NCBI GenBank assembly: GCA_019321725.1
Contig: CM033113.1
Coordinates: forward strand, 4,030,001 to 4,094,000
DNA length: 64,000 bases
Source: Paulownia fortunei
Taxonomy: Eukaryota > Streptophyta > Magnoliopsida > Lamiales > Paulowniaceae
Reading direction: 5' to 3'
Under the pieces are notes generated by a model, which made no database searches, was not told where the DNA came from, and saw nothing but the letters and a program-made list of their open reading frames with translations. The position numbers were made by a program, and so were the translations under genes. How positions within the stretch are numbered: the stretch's first letter is position 1; each line of letters starts with the position of its first letter. This document shows, piece by piece, positions 48,996 to 61,000 of this stretch.

Positions 48996-49004
48996 GTGTG
49001 TGGC

Positions 49005-50512
49005 TGAGGTTATTTAAAATATTTTATAAGATTTTTTATTATATTATATATTTTTGGAGTTTATAAAATATTAAATTTTATTTTATAAATAAATTTTTAA
49101 AATATTTTAATAAAATAAAATCATAAAAATTTTAAATATTAATAATAATACATTTATAATTAAAGTTATTAAAATAAAATTTTTTCTTTTAAAAAAAAAG
49201 TTGGGGTGAGTTTTTTTTTTTTTTTAAGGAGTTTATAACCTTTCAAACAGTGTTTTTTTTTAAATTTTATAAATTTTTTAAAAAAATAATTATCAAATAC
49301 TTTTTGAGAGTTTATAAACTCTTAAAGAATTTATAAGATATTTTATCCTTTAAATCAAAGTAATAAAAATAAGGGTTGAGGCTATTCTAAGAATTCAATC
49401 CAAAATCTAAATACTTTCAATATAATTGGCAGAGGTGGGTGGAGAAATAATACTGTATTCATAATATTTTGAATTTTTAGGTTAATAAAGTATATTTATA
49501 AATATATATTTTCAACTAACTAATCATTACAAATATACATCTTCTAAATATAAAACAATATCAAGACAATAAGTGGAAGAATGGTTATTTTATAAAGATA
49601 TAATTTGACCATGTTTTAATTTTTTAAGTCAATGGTAAAATTGTTAATTTATAACTTAGGTTTGGATTTTAATGGAGCAAATTTAAAGAGTAAGTTTTTG
49701 AAATTATGAATGCATTATTTCAAATAGAAAGTAAATATAATTATCCCTTATTCTTTAGTACTTCTTTTTCTTCTCAATAAAAATCCAAGTTCAAAAATTG
49801 TATGTGCACTTTATTACTAAAAATCATATAATACCTGTAAGTACATTTATGTATGAATAATATTTTTGTTTTTCATAAATATTCTGAATTTAATAAATAA
49901 TACTCATATTTTAAGATGAAATATTTAGTACATATATTATACTTGTGTGTGATGTTATACTTGATAAATAACTTTCCATCTTAACACATATTGATAAATA
50001 TTTTTTAAAACTTAAAAACTAGATCAAAACTATTTATAAATATTCAATGAATATTACATAATTAAAAAAATGAACAATTTATAAAAATATTATTTATGAA
50101 TAAATAATTATCTTTAAGTTGTAATATAATTTTAAATTAAACAATATAAATTAGATTTTGTATAACTCAATAATAAATGTAAACACGATACATATGAAAA
50201 TAATATTAAAATAAGATATATTTTTAACTTTCAAATTATTCTTTCATATTCTTATTTTATCTATACGTTTAAAAATTTATATATTATTCATTTTTTTACA
50301 TTTATAAGATAATTTCTTTTATTTTTCAATAAAAATATAAAATATATTCATACATATTAAATAATAACTTTTCCCGTTCTGTATTTAATTAAACAACCCC
50401 ACGGCCCCACCCAACCAATCCTCCTACTCAACTTGTGCAATTTTTATTTTCTATTTGTGGAACAAAAACCTCTCAATTTACAGCAACTAAAATTTCTGTG
50501 TGGGCGTGAAAA
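49005..50512. other. AT-rich spacer upstream of EH-E
   Basis: Extremely A/T-rich with poly(A) and poly(T) runs near 49190-49225 and no visible gene or bounded repeat. The last 120 bp before EH-E are C-richer and contain a leader (CAGCAACTAAAATTTCTGTG) matching that of EH-C. Confidence 0.5.
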
Positions 50513-52096
50513 ATGGAAAAGATAGAGCACAAGTACGTACAAGTCAACGGTCTGAAGCTTCACTTGGCGGAGATAGGAAGTGGGTCATCGCCGGCCGTGG
50601 TGTTCTTGCACGGATTCCCAGAGATATGGTACTCTTGGCGCCACCAGATGATCGCCGTCGCCAACGCCGGGTTCAGATCTATCGCACCCGATTACAGAGG
50701 GTACGGGCTATCCGACCCGCCGCCGGAACCCGAAAAAGCCACGTTCTTGGACCTCGTGGCTGATCTCCTTGCACTTCTTGATGCTCTTACCTTCTCCAAG
50801 GTACACAATCAAATGTCACAATTCAGACATTGAATCGTCCATTTTTTTGGTTATTTCTCTGTTTTTTTTTGGTTATATTCAAGTTCCTGGGAATATATAT
50901 TCCATGTGCCAATTGATTACTGTCTTACAAATTCGTTGTTAATAGCTTTCTGCAAAGCAGTATTCTAATATGAGATTCCAGTGCTTGTTAGAATTTCTTG
51001 GAAAATTCATGAAAATTCAACTTTGAGTTAAAGTGAAATTCTAAACTTTCAAGATTCTCTATTTTACTTATATATGATGATCTATGCAAATTACTTATGC
51101 AGGTTTTTCTGATTGGTAAAGATTTTGGAGCTGCCGTGGTATCCATATTTACCCTTCTCCACCAGGACAGGGTCCTGGGCTTTGTGACGATAGGTGTGCC
51201 GTTCATGCCCCCGCGTCCTCCCACACATCATCAGGACCTCCCTGAGGGCTTCTACATTTCAAGATGGAAGGTTCACTCTTACAATTTATGTTCCCTTTAT
51301 CAGTAATATTATTCCCCAAATTAGCTTTTCCTTTAACTTTCTTTTGACAATTTTTTTTACAGGAGCCTGGGCGCGCTGAAACTGATTTTGGTCGGCTTGA
51401 TGCCAAGACGGTTGTCCGGAATGTGTATATCATGTTCTCCAAAAGTGAACTACCGATAGCACATGAAAACCAGGAGATCATGGACTTGGTGGAACCATCC
51501 ACTCCTCTACCTTATTGGTTCACTGAGGAAGATCTTGCAACCTATGGAGCCTTGTATGAGAAGTCAGGTTTCCGAACTGCATTGCAGGTCCCTTACAGGT
51601 ACCATAATCTTTAATCTCGCCATTAATATCAACTCCCTAAAATCAGAAGTCATAGTGGTTGGATTAGAATTGCTGTTTTGGCGTGTAAGAGAAATAAATT
51701 GGTGATTTCCTTATAGTATTAACTGTACATCTGGGGAACCTAAGTAAGAACTTTGTTCCTAAATTCGTACATAACAGCAATTGCAAGATTTAGAATGGCT
51801 TTACGTTCTGATTTTGCGGTGTTTTAGAGGTAATCGCATTTTATTGTAGGTCAATGGGTACACAGTGGGATATACCAGATCCTAAAGTTGATGTTCCAGC
51901 TCTGCTGATAATGGGGGAGAAGGATTATGTCTTCAAATTTCCAGGAATAGAGGACTACATTAGGAATGGAACAGCGAAATCATTTGTGCCCAAGTTGGAG
52001 ATCACGTTCATTCCCGAAGGAAGTCATTTTGTTCAAGAGCAATCACCTGATGAGGTGAATAACCTCATCCTTAACTTCCTCAGAAGCCATAATTAA
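50513..52096 (+). CDS. EH-E: epoxide-hydrolase-like alpha/beta hydrolase, 312 aa
   Basis: Last array member. Exons 50513-50800, 51103-51270, 51363-51598, 51850-52096, with the same lengths and phases as the other intact copies. Catalytic residues present: HGFPE, D103 in GKDFGA, Y147 (FYISRWK), Y230 (VPYR), D256 (GEKDY) and H290 (EGSHF). It is the most diverged copy in exons 2 and 4 (for example VVSIFTLLHQDRVLGF and MGTQWDIPDPKVDVPAL), but exon 1 is nearly the same as in the others. Exon 4 resembles related single-copy plant proteins more than it does EH-B, C or D, which suggests that EH-E keeps an older form. Transcription converges on the DapB gene, whose stop codon is 661 bp away. Confidence 0.92.
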
Positions 52097-52757
52097 TTAT
52101 CAATCTGAGGTGTAACTCTTGCAACGCCTAGTCCCATATTGTAACTCGTAATTTGAGAATTTCATGTTGTTCTGGAATTGTAATGAAAGGTTCAAACTGA
52201 TAAATGACTGTTCAGAACAATTTTTATTACCGTGTTTTTCATGGGAGCTTTTAGTTTTTTCCCTGATTTTGGGCACTTATATACCACAATAAAATCGAAT
52301 ACAATTTGGGGAATATATGCAAACACGTCATGCAAAGGCACTACACATTTGTATCTGTGATTTTTCGCTTTGAGGGGGAATCCTTAAAGCAGAATCCTGA
52401 TGCACTAAACCCCATATAACTCCCAAAATGGAAAGAAGATTAGAGCATGCCCAGGGTGCCACAACAAACGCAGTCTCAGGAGCAAAATGCATCAGAACCG
52501 TGTTGGAAAATGAGAATCCAAAATGACCCCAGTTCACAACCATCATGCCAATACTCATTGCTAGAAAATTCATATGATCTTTGTAGTTTCACTTCCCAAT
52601 CCCATCATCCACGAGATGCCAAATTTTGCTTCCTAGTACTGGACATAAATATTGGAGGGATGAGGACTAGCGCTACAAGAAACTATATAAAAGTTGGACA
52701 CATTCTTCATCTCATATTACCCTTCTTCATCTCATATTACCCTTGCGGAGAACATCT
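52097..52757. other. Convergent 3' region between EH-E and DapB
   Basis: Holds both 3' ends. The EH-E side (52097-52300) is T-rich with a GTAATGAAAGG-type tail. The DapB side contains the tandem repeat described next. Short open frames on both strands (52328-52573 minus, 52447-52836 plus) do not resemble proteins. Confidence 0.5.
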
Positions 52758-52786
52758 TCATCTCATATTACCCTCACGGAGAACAT
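52705..52786 (-). repeat. Tandem repeat of the DapB C-terminal coding end extending into its 3'UTR
   Basis: On the minus strand the sequence AGGGTAATATGAGATGAAG, which encodes the last residues (GNMR), the stop and the next few bases, occurs at 52774-52756 and again at 52743-52725 and 52723-52705. The first two are part of a 31-bp unit that also includes ATGTTCTCCG. Only the first copy is translated; the other two lie just after the stop. Confidence 0.9.
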
Positions 52787-55700
52787 CGATCATATTATAT
52801 ATTCGCTTGTCTGCATTTGAATTAACCTGCATTTAGGGAAGATTTTTAATATTGAATTACAGCAACTGTAAATCAAGACTACAATAGAGCAAAATGAATC
52901 AAAATAGAGCCCAAGTAACTATATATCATAATCATGTACATATTTTCTCAAAATCAAATCCTAAGAAGTTTGTAACTGTTCGCCTTTAAAATATTACTAG
53001 TAGACAGCACAGACATCATATGACTATATATCTGAAAACATATTACCTTCTTAGCGAGGAAAAGTATGGCATCAACGGTACCCTCTGCATAGATTGATCT
53101 ACCACAAACATTGTGCTGAAACTCAAAGGAAACACTTTTCCCGTGGAAAAAAACACACAAGAGAGGATTAGAAAGTCTGATGCTTGTAAGCAACTAGGGG
53201 ATTAAAAGAAATCATAATCAAAGGGAAGACAGATATCTTACGTTCCATCAGGTGATGTTAGGTGATACATGTGGAATGCATGACCAGATAAATGCTCTTC
53301 TGGGACACCAACCATCTCAACTTGTAACCTAGGGTCCCGTATTTGCTGTACCTGATAGAATTCATTTAAAAAAAAAAAAAACACCACAAAATAGAAATAA
53401 AGTGAGAGAACATCATTTATCCCTATTTCCAATAAAATACTCCTAAACCCCTGTTTTCTACACAATAAACACATCAAGTGATTTAAAAGATCCAGCAAAT
53501 TCAGTACTTAGCAGCAATAAATTCTCAGATATACACAATATGATAGGCGAGAGACAAGATCATTAAAAAGAGTATTAGGCTTCGCTTAATAAAATTCGAG
53601 GTTCTATGGCTTAACAACCTTAGGACTCCTATCCTGCAACTAGCCTATAGTATTTCCACATGAGGCACACTTAATTCCTAAAATTATGAACATCAATACT
53701 AACATTCCCAATTATCCTTGCATTATGAACTAAATGATAAATCGTCCTAAACTGCCACCAACTATTTGCAACTGAGATAAAATGCACTCCAATGAAACAC
53801 CGCAACTCCCTTTGGACATACAACAGTACATGGTACGTGATTCAGATACTTGCTTCCTAAAGGCGAATGGGAAAAAAACATAATTATTTGTCTGCAGAAA
53901 ACATACCTGCTCTAGTTCAAACGAGGCCCCCAACTTCTGAAAACAGGTGATGACAGCCTTAGCAGTTCCAGAAATGTCCAACTTGCCAGCTTGATGTGAC
54001 TCCATTACCTTATAAAGGTGTTACAAGGAGAGAGGGACACTTAATGAAGTTCAAGAAGCTGACTACAAGTTCAACATACTGATACAAATAAATGCTCAAG
54101 AAAAATAAGGAAAAAGTTGGATGTTAAGCCAGAAAGTTAGAACTGGTAAAACACACAATGCTTAGAGCTTGTCAAAAGAGGGGATCATTCAAGAACCTGA
54201 CAGAAATTCTTGTATTACTATAGCAAAAGAATCAAACCAGAATGCTATAATCAGTTCTCAATCACAGAGACCAGAGCAGAGAATTTACTTGTAGATTATA
54301 CCCAGAAAATGCACCAGGAAATTGTTCTGCCATAATTTCCATGGCTGCAAGAAATGCTACCACCTAAAAAAACCAGTACGAAAATGTTATCTATGTGAAG
54401 TTCAAGAAAATAAATGAATGCATACTCAACCAAAAATAATTGCCAGGATTCTAGCACCTGTTTTCCCATTTGGGGAGATATCACAGCATAAACCTTTGAG
54501 TCGGCCACAGTCTTATACAGAAGCTCCCTGTCTCCTCCGGTGGTTCCCATTACAAAAGGTACTCCAACTTTGCAATACAGTGCAGCATTATCTGTGTACG
54601 AAACCAAGAAATGTGCAGAAGTCAATCTTGAGAATTGATTAGAATATGAAAATAGGAAAGAGAGTGATGAGAAATGAGATTTGCAAATATGCCGACTCTT
54701 TAGGTCAGTGTGATTCAGTGCACGAAAAGCTGTGGAAATAGTAAGTGTTACAAGACAGATAACCAACAACTCTAAACACCAAGCCTATCCAGTACAACTG
54801 TAAGTTTATATCATCGGTAAAGAATTAACATCTTGCTATTCTATCTTTCCAAACAATGGGAAACAAGGGGGGAAAGCAGCTCTGATAAAACAGATTCCTG
54901 ATTTTAAAGACTTATTTAGAACCACCAAACCCCTCTAGAATTCTGGAGGAAAATGAAAATGAAAAAGTTCCAACACCAATATTTCAAGTTTTAAATTTCT
55001 GGGAAAAGCCTTAACCAACCACATATAATTTGCCAGAGGAATTTAAATGTTTCTACGCAAGCACATCTTTCCAAGTAGATGATGCGTGACAATAGAGGAT
55101 CTTTTTCCACTATCTTTTTCAGTGTATTGAAATACAGAAAATGAAAATCTCACTGAAGTACAAAACTGTAAGTTAAGCACTGAAGACATTAAACTGTGCA
55201 AACATAAGTTAAAAGCTAATAGAAGAGGATTAGATGAATTCATTTTCACTTCTGCTTAAAATCCATGCATTATATTGTTCAGCATGTAGATTTTGCATCG
55301 AGGCCAACAACCAGTCAAACAACAGCAGTACAAAATGTTGAACCTATTGATGCCAGCAGAGTGTGTAAGTTGTCATGAGCATGACATAATTTTATGTTAT
55401 GATCTTAGTTATACACAACACCTTGTTATATCATTTTTGTGATTAGAAATAGTTCAAACTTCAAATGTTATTTTGGCCCTGTTAGATCTGCAACTACACG
55501 CTAATAGCTCAATTGAATTCTGAATTCTACAATAAAATCAGCATAATCTTACCATTCACAGAACTTGGCACTGTGTAGTCCACAACAATCAGGTTTGGAT
55601 AATCATTAAATGCAGAAGATAGGATAGATTCTCTGTCAGTGGGACCGTGCACTTCAATCTGTTTCCCACCAAAATCCAAGATTTTCCCTGAATCTTCTGG

Positions 55701-56223
55701 ACCGCCTAATGCAACAGGAACAGGGTTAAGCCCAGCAGAGATGGCGGCTTCGAGCACAGCCCTCCCCATTTTTCCAGTACAACCATTCACCTTCAAGAAA
55801 TACAATACTTTCAACAATAATCGAAATGCAAAACAGAAAACAAGCAATAACTTTCAATATTCAGTATCCATTTCAATTAACAATAAGACAAACAATAAAC
55901 GAGCAGCTCCAATCAGAACATACAACTAATATCAGGCAAGAAATCACATATAACAAAAACTCAGACAAAAATCAAGAAAGCTCAAAATCTACCATGATAG
56001 GAATCCCAACATTCTTCGATGCAACCGTAGGCGCAAGCTCGAGAGATTGTACTGGGGTGCTTGCCATTGCGACCAAAAAATTTCGTCCACTGGGAACTCT
56101 ATAGTTTAATCTAGTACCCTCTGATTTTCCAATTTTCAGGTCAGAAGATAGATTTAGCAGATTATTGTGTTGCCGCCAAGATGCGTAGCTGGTATTTAAT
56201 GAGGCTTTAACGACGAACGCCAT
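52758..56223 (-). CDS. DAPB: 4-hydroxy-tetrahydrodipicolinate reductase, chloroplastic (DapB), 348 aa, 8 exons
   Basis: NAD(P)H-dependent reductase of the diaminopimelate/lysine pathway in plastids. Exons, minus order: 56223-55993, 55790-55553, 54591-54458, 54363-54289, 54008-53907, 53351-53242, 53134-53047, 52826-52758. Residues 1 to about 70 look like a transit peptide (rich in Ser, Thr, Asn and basic residues). The Rossmann motif VNGCTGKMGRAV starts at 78; FVMGTTGGDRELL and AVISPQMGKQVVAF form the cofactor-site region; ESHQAGKLDISGTAKA is the substrate and catalytic segment. The short last exon gives the plant-typical tail DKRIYNMIDVLREGNMR. Plants also have a diverged relative, CRR1, involved in NDH complex assembly; the ESHQAGK and SGTA residues argue for the enzyme. 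An unspliced last intron would give a different tail ending at 52954. Confidence 0.93.
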
Positions 56224-58035
56224 TCAGAAACAAACGCGGGCGGATAGAGTTCCAGAATACTTGTGAAATTTTGCAACAAAATTTAGAAGAAGATACAGTA
56301 GGATTTTAGTGAACCTTGCACGACGACGACGGCGGCGGAGGCGGCGAGGCTGGGAGAGAATGCGGAAAGTAACCGCTTGAGCACAGCGGTTGGCGGATGG
56401 CTTAGGGTTTAAAAGGAATTTGAAATGATTATTTAATCTTTTTGTCTATTTGTATTTTGGGGAAAAGCAAAAATTATAAATAGATATCTCCTTCTTTAGT
56501 AAAAATCTAGTTACTAATCCTAATTTTCAGATTTTTTTTGTTGCCTATCCAAATACTGAAATCTCGTGTACTTTCGTTTTCAATATTATACTACTCTAAG
56601 AGCCAAATATGTTAAAAAAAAAGAAAATGGTTAGAAAGAAACTTTTGGAAAAAAAATAAAAAGATTAAATACAATAAATTCATATAGAAAAATGACCTTT
56701 TTTTTTTTTTTGGTAAGCATGTTTTTTATATTTTACTATCTCAGAACTTTACAAAAATTGTGCATTTGGACATTTTTTTTGTTCTTAGCAATACAGTAAC
56801 AATGTTCTTTACTACTTAATTAGAAAAAAAAATATTTATTTTCATTGTATTGTACCTTAGCAATGAATATATTAAAATAATATACTTAATGTTAAGGAGA
56901 TTTTTTTCAAATGATAAAGTTGAGATCACGTTAAAAAAATCTTTTAATTAAATTTAAAATAAAAATATAATGATCGATATGTATTCAATTTTTTAAAAAA
57001 TTATTACATTTGCCACTTTAAAAAATCATTGGGACAATTCATAAATTTCGTTAATCTTCTAAAGGCACTAATTTAAGTATAACTGGACTGGTTGAAGCTC
57101 AAGTTGTAAGAAACAAGTCCAACTCTCCAAGTTTCCTTCTTTTTCATATCTAATCTAGTCTCATGCTTTGAAAATAGCAAACTTCATGGTATCTTTGGAT
57201 TTGTTTTTTTGGAAATTATTAATAAAATGTGTTGGGAAATGTAAAAATGAAGTTGGATAATTTTGATTAAAAACAGAAAATGCATTTTGATAATTAATAG
57301 CAAAATTCAGTCAATTCAATTGACCGGACATGTTTGATTTTCTTGTTGCCAAGCCTGCGATAAGAGACAGTTAGTTAAAAAAGAGGGAGTTTACTGAAAA
57401 TGAAGTGTAGATTATGGATTATAGGGTGTACACTTTTGACTGTAGTGCGTTGCATATAAAGACATGATCATAAATTGTTGCATTGATTGTACTATTGTAT
57501 GTGATTTTGTTTAATGACTAAGACCCATAAATTAAAAACATGGTATAATGATAAAATTTATATAGACAACCCCCATAATTCAATATGAAGTACAATAATC
57601 ATTTACATATTAAGTTATTCTAGACTATTGAAATAAAATCATACTGAGTAGATAGATAATGGTGATTTTTATCCTATATGAAGAGTATCATGTATATAGA
57701 TAACATTGAGAATCCTATCACCTCCAAATATAAAAAAACTAGAAAATGAACATGTAAAATATCCGTAAGTCAAGTAATTTTCCCCATATAGGAAGTGTTC
57801 TTGGATTTTAAAACCAAGAATTGAGTGATATGCACTCTTAATATATGTATAATAAAATGAATAAAAATGAACAAAGAATATACAAACTAAAAACAAGAGA
57901 ACAAAAGAACAGTCCCCCGTGTCAGTTTGACAATGCAGTGCGAAATCACCTCTCTGGGACTCGGTGCAACAAGCCGTGTAGTATGAGAAAAGTTGAGGCT
58001 GTACAAAATCTGCATGCACATTCTCGAAGCAGCTC
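56224..58035. other. DapB promoter side and WAPL 3' flank
   Basis: The part from 56224 to about 56420 is the GC-richer DapB 5'UTR and promoter, with GACGACGACGGCGGCGGAGG-like triplet repeats near 56320-56345. From about 56430 to 57500 the DNA is AT-rich with nothing recognisable. The WAPL 3'UTR probably occupies about 57600-58035. Open frames at 57669-58114 are antisense or 3'UTR sequence without protein similarity. Confidence 0.5.
56402..56410 (-). promoter_or_regulatory. Telo-box upstream of DapB
   Basis: TTAGGGTTT on the plus strand (AAACCCTAA on the minus) lies 180 bp upstream of the DapB start codon. Telo-boxes are common in promoters and leaders of plant housekeeping genes; its role here is inferred from position. 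Confidence 0.45.
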
Positions 58036-61000
58036 TCACGGAATCCTACATGATTCAATTACTTCAAGCACAGCTGTGTGCGTCTCTGGTGAGATCATGT
58101 TCAGCGTCAGATGAAATTCCTACAAAACCAAAAAGGCAGTATACATAAATACAGTGAAAACAACTAAAAGTTTTCAGGTATACATAATTACAATTTATTT
58201 TGAAGCTGAAGGCCACAAAAGCATAAATCTTATAAGTTGATCATGGCTTCTTACAGTTTATAATGAAATATATGAATCCAGCGTGAGAGAATAGATCATT
58301 CAACAATTTTTTTTATTTAGCAGGGTTTATTAAGAGACCGAACTAAAATGATGATAAGGGTCTCCAATATTTCAGCTCTACAACTTAAAACAAATTAAAA
58401 AGCTACAGTTTACCAAAGTTTCAATCTTCCCATTTTCTTTTTTCCCTTCCCTTTTCTTTGTGTGTGTGTGTGTGCTTTTTTTTTTTTTTTTTGGCGGGCG
58501 GGGGGTTGGTGTTATGGTCAAAATCAAAGGTCACTAAATCAGTAAAGTTACAATGTGCAATCACCATTGCTTCAATGTAGCCCAGCTTGGATAACATAAA
58601 CAATAGTTATTAATCTTGTTGCCCTGGCAACTATGTAGGAAATGCATACCACAAATCTCTCCAACACTGGCACAAGTATTGACATGTTCTGGTTGGGAAG
58701 ACATTCAGCAATGGCATTACGTATGCTCTTACTGGAAACCAAGTAGAAAAAGTAATTCATGAGAACACAGTAAAAAATATTAAAGAAAATACAACTGCCA
58801 TGGGTCCATCGCAGCATATTAACCTTTCGGTCGACAGGAACGCAAGAAGAAGAGCTGCATAAGCTTCTACAATCATTTTCTCAGCTTCTTTCTCTCCCTG
58901 TAACATGGAATCTTCATCCTCCTGCACAACAAAATTTGGCACCAATGTCATATCATATAATATAAATTTGAAAAATACTTAATATTGCTCTTGAACTTTT
59001 CTTTCTTTCTTTTTTTTTTGACTAACTTGCTATGCAGTTTTAAAACTATTATGTAAATTAAATAATTCTTTTGGCATCTCTAACTAATAGAAACTAATTA
59101 TCTCAGTATGCATGCAATTTATCTTGATTCAGGATGAAGCCTTGCTAAACTGCATAAACTAGTAAACAACAAGTGTAAGTTTGAAGAATTTAGAAATGAC
59201 TTGATGCAACAATATCATCTTCTGTAATTATCCCAACTTCAGCTAAGTAAGAACAGCTTTTAAGACTTCATTGTGAAACTACTCAAAAAATTTCTTCAGT
59301 GTAAACAGTCTCTTTTTACCAGAGCTCTGGTCTTTGGAATATAGATGTGCAATTTGCTGAAAAAAGAACTAATTGTTAACATCTAATAATAAAAGCTATT
59401 GAGCATTGATCTGTCCTCAAATTAAACAGCAAGCCCAAGCAAACATTTCGAGACAGTAGATTAGGTGAACCACATAATATCAAAAAAATAACAGAAGAAC
59501 GCCGACTTCCTCACCCAGGACAAACATTTTCCCTCTCCAGCAGCCTCACCAGCCCCTTGATTAGCCAAAAAGATTGAGCACAGAAGAGAGATCACATCCC
59601 TTTGATCCTCCAAGTCCAAACCATTGATGCTGGGTAATGAAACACTAGCTGCTGCAAGCCGAGATCTGCGATACAATAGGATCGAGTAAGGTGTTGTTTA
59701 ATCATCTACAAATAACATCAAAAAAGTTATCATGGTAAGGAATAAGAAAGAAACTGCCACTCAAAAATAGGCAAATATGCAAACTGATTCATAAGAAAAG
59801 TGACTGATTTCAGATCCCAGTTTACAAAACAGTGAAAATAACCCAAATATTGTCCAAATAAAAAATCTTGAATGTGACTCAGTCATCCTTTCTAAACACT
59901 ATATATAAGTTTCAATTTAGCTGCTTGTCTCCCCTTTAACAATGATTATTAAGCAGACAGAATGTGATATTTCAAGGTGCAGTTGACCTATTCTCACCCT
60001 CTGAAATGCTTACCCCAAAACAGGCACACACCACCAAGAAAAAAGAAAAAAGAAGAAGAAAATGAAATGCAGTATATTGTCCGAATGCAGTGACCTGCTG
60101 ACACACCTACTAAACAAAGAGGTGATAAAAAGAAAGTATAATTTACCTGTTGCGTCCATCCTTCTCTACCAAATTCACAAGCAAACCCAAAATAGCAACA
60201 AGAAAGTCCAGCTCTTGATCAGTGAGATGCGTATTGATCTGTTGGTCAATCCTAGGACTTGATTTAGATAACAAACTACTCTCTCTTACAACAACAAAGT
60301 GTGGCAGAGATAAGCTAAATGATGGAAAATGACCAGCAATCAGAGAAGATAATATTTCCAAGCCCCCGCATGTTGCAATTTGCTGACAGCCCTCAGGGTT
60401 GTCATTGGCCAAGTTCATAAGAACCTGAAAATCAATGATAATGTTTTATATTCAACAGATTCTCAAAAGTTGATGAAGTGACACAAATAGGAATTGGAAG
60501 AAGCTTCATAAAATGATCATCAAAGCATAGTAACTCTTTACACTTAAAACAGTCATATAGGTATAGAAGCAAAGAAACTACTCGCTGAAAGACGTGAGGA
60601 GAAGGGCTTATTACCAGTCTTTGTAACTAAAGTGAAAATGGTGAGATCTATGACCACCATATCGTTCAAAAAGAAATAAATATGGAATGTACTACAGGAA
60701 GGAGAATTCACTTTTCTCACAAATACCTTGACAGCTGTGAGAAGACAATCTGCTAGAAGGTTGAACTTTTCTTCTTCACCAGCAGAAGAACATGAGGCCT
60801 CCCGCAAATGACAAATTTCCACGTTGCTTGATTCTTGTTGGCTTACCACCATTACAGAGTGATTCCCATCTTTATTTTCACTCACGGTTGCCCAATTATC
60901 TTGAGATAGAGATTTATCTACCCTTCCAGATAGTAAATCCCACTTCGAGGGTTCAAAGTCTTCCTCATCAAACGCAAAAGGATCCTGGCTGTCCTCCGCT

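Noticed and set aside
57669..58114. Open frames at 57669-58058 (minus) and 57845-58114 (plus)
   Set aside because: One covers the WAPL 3'UTR and the other is antisense to the WAPL last exon; neither resembles a protein.
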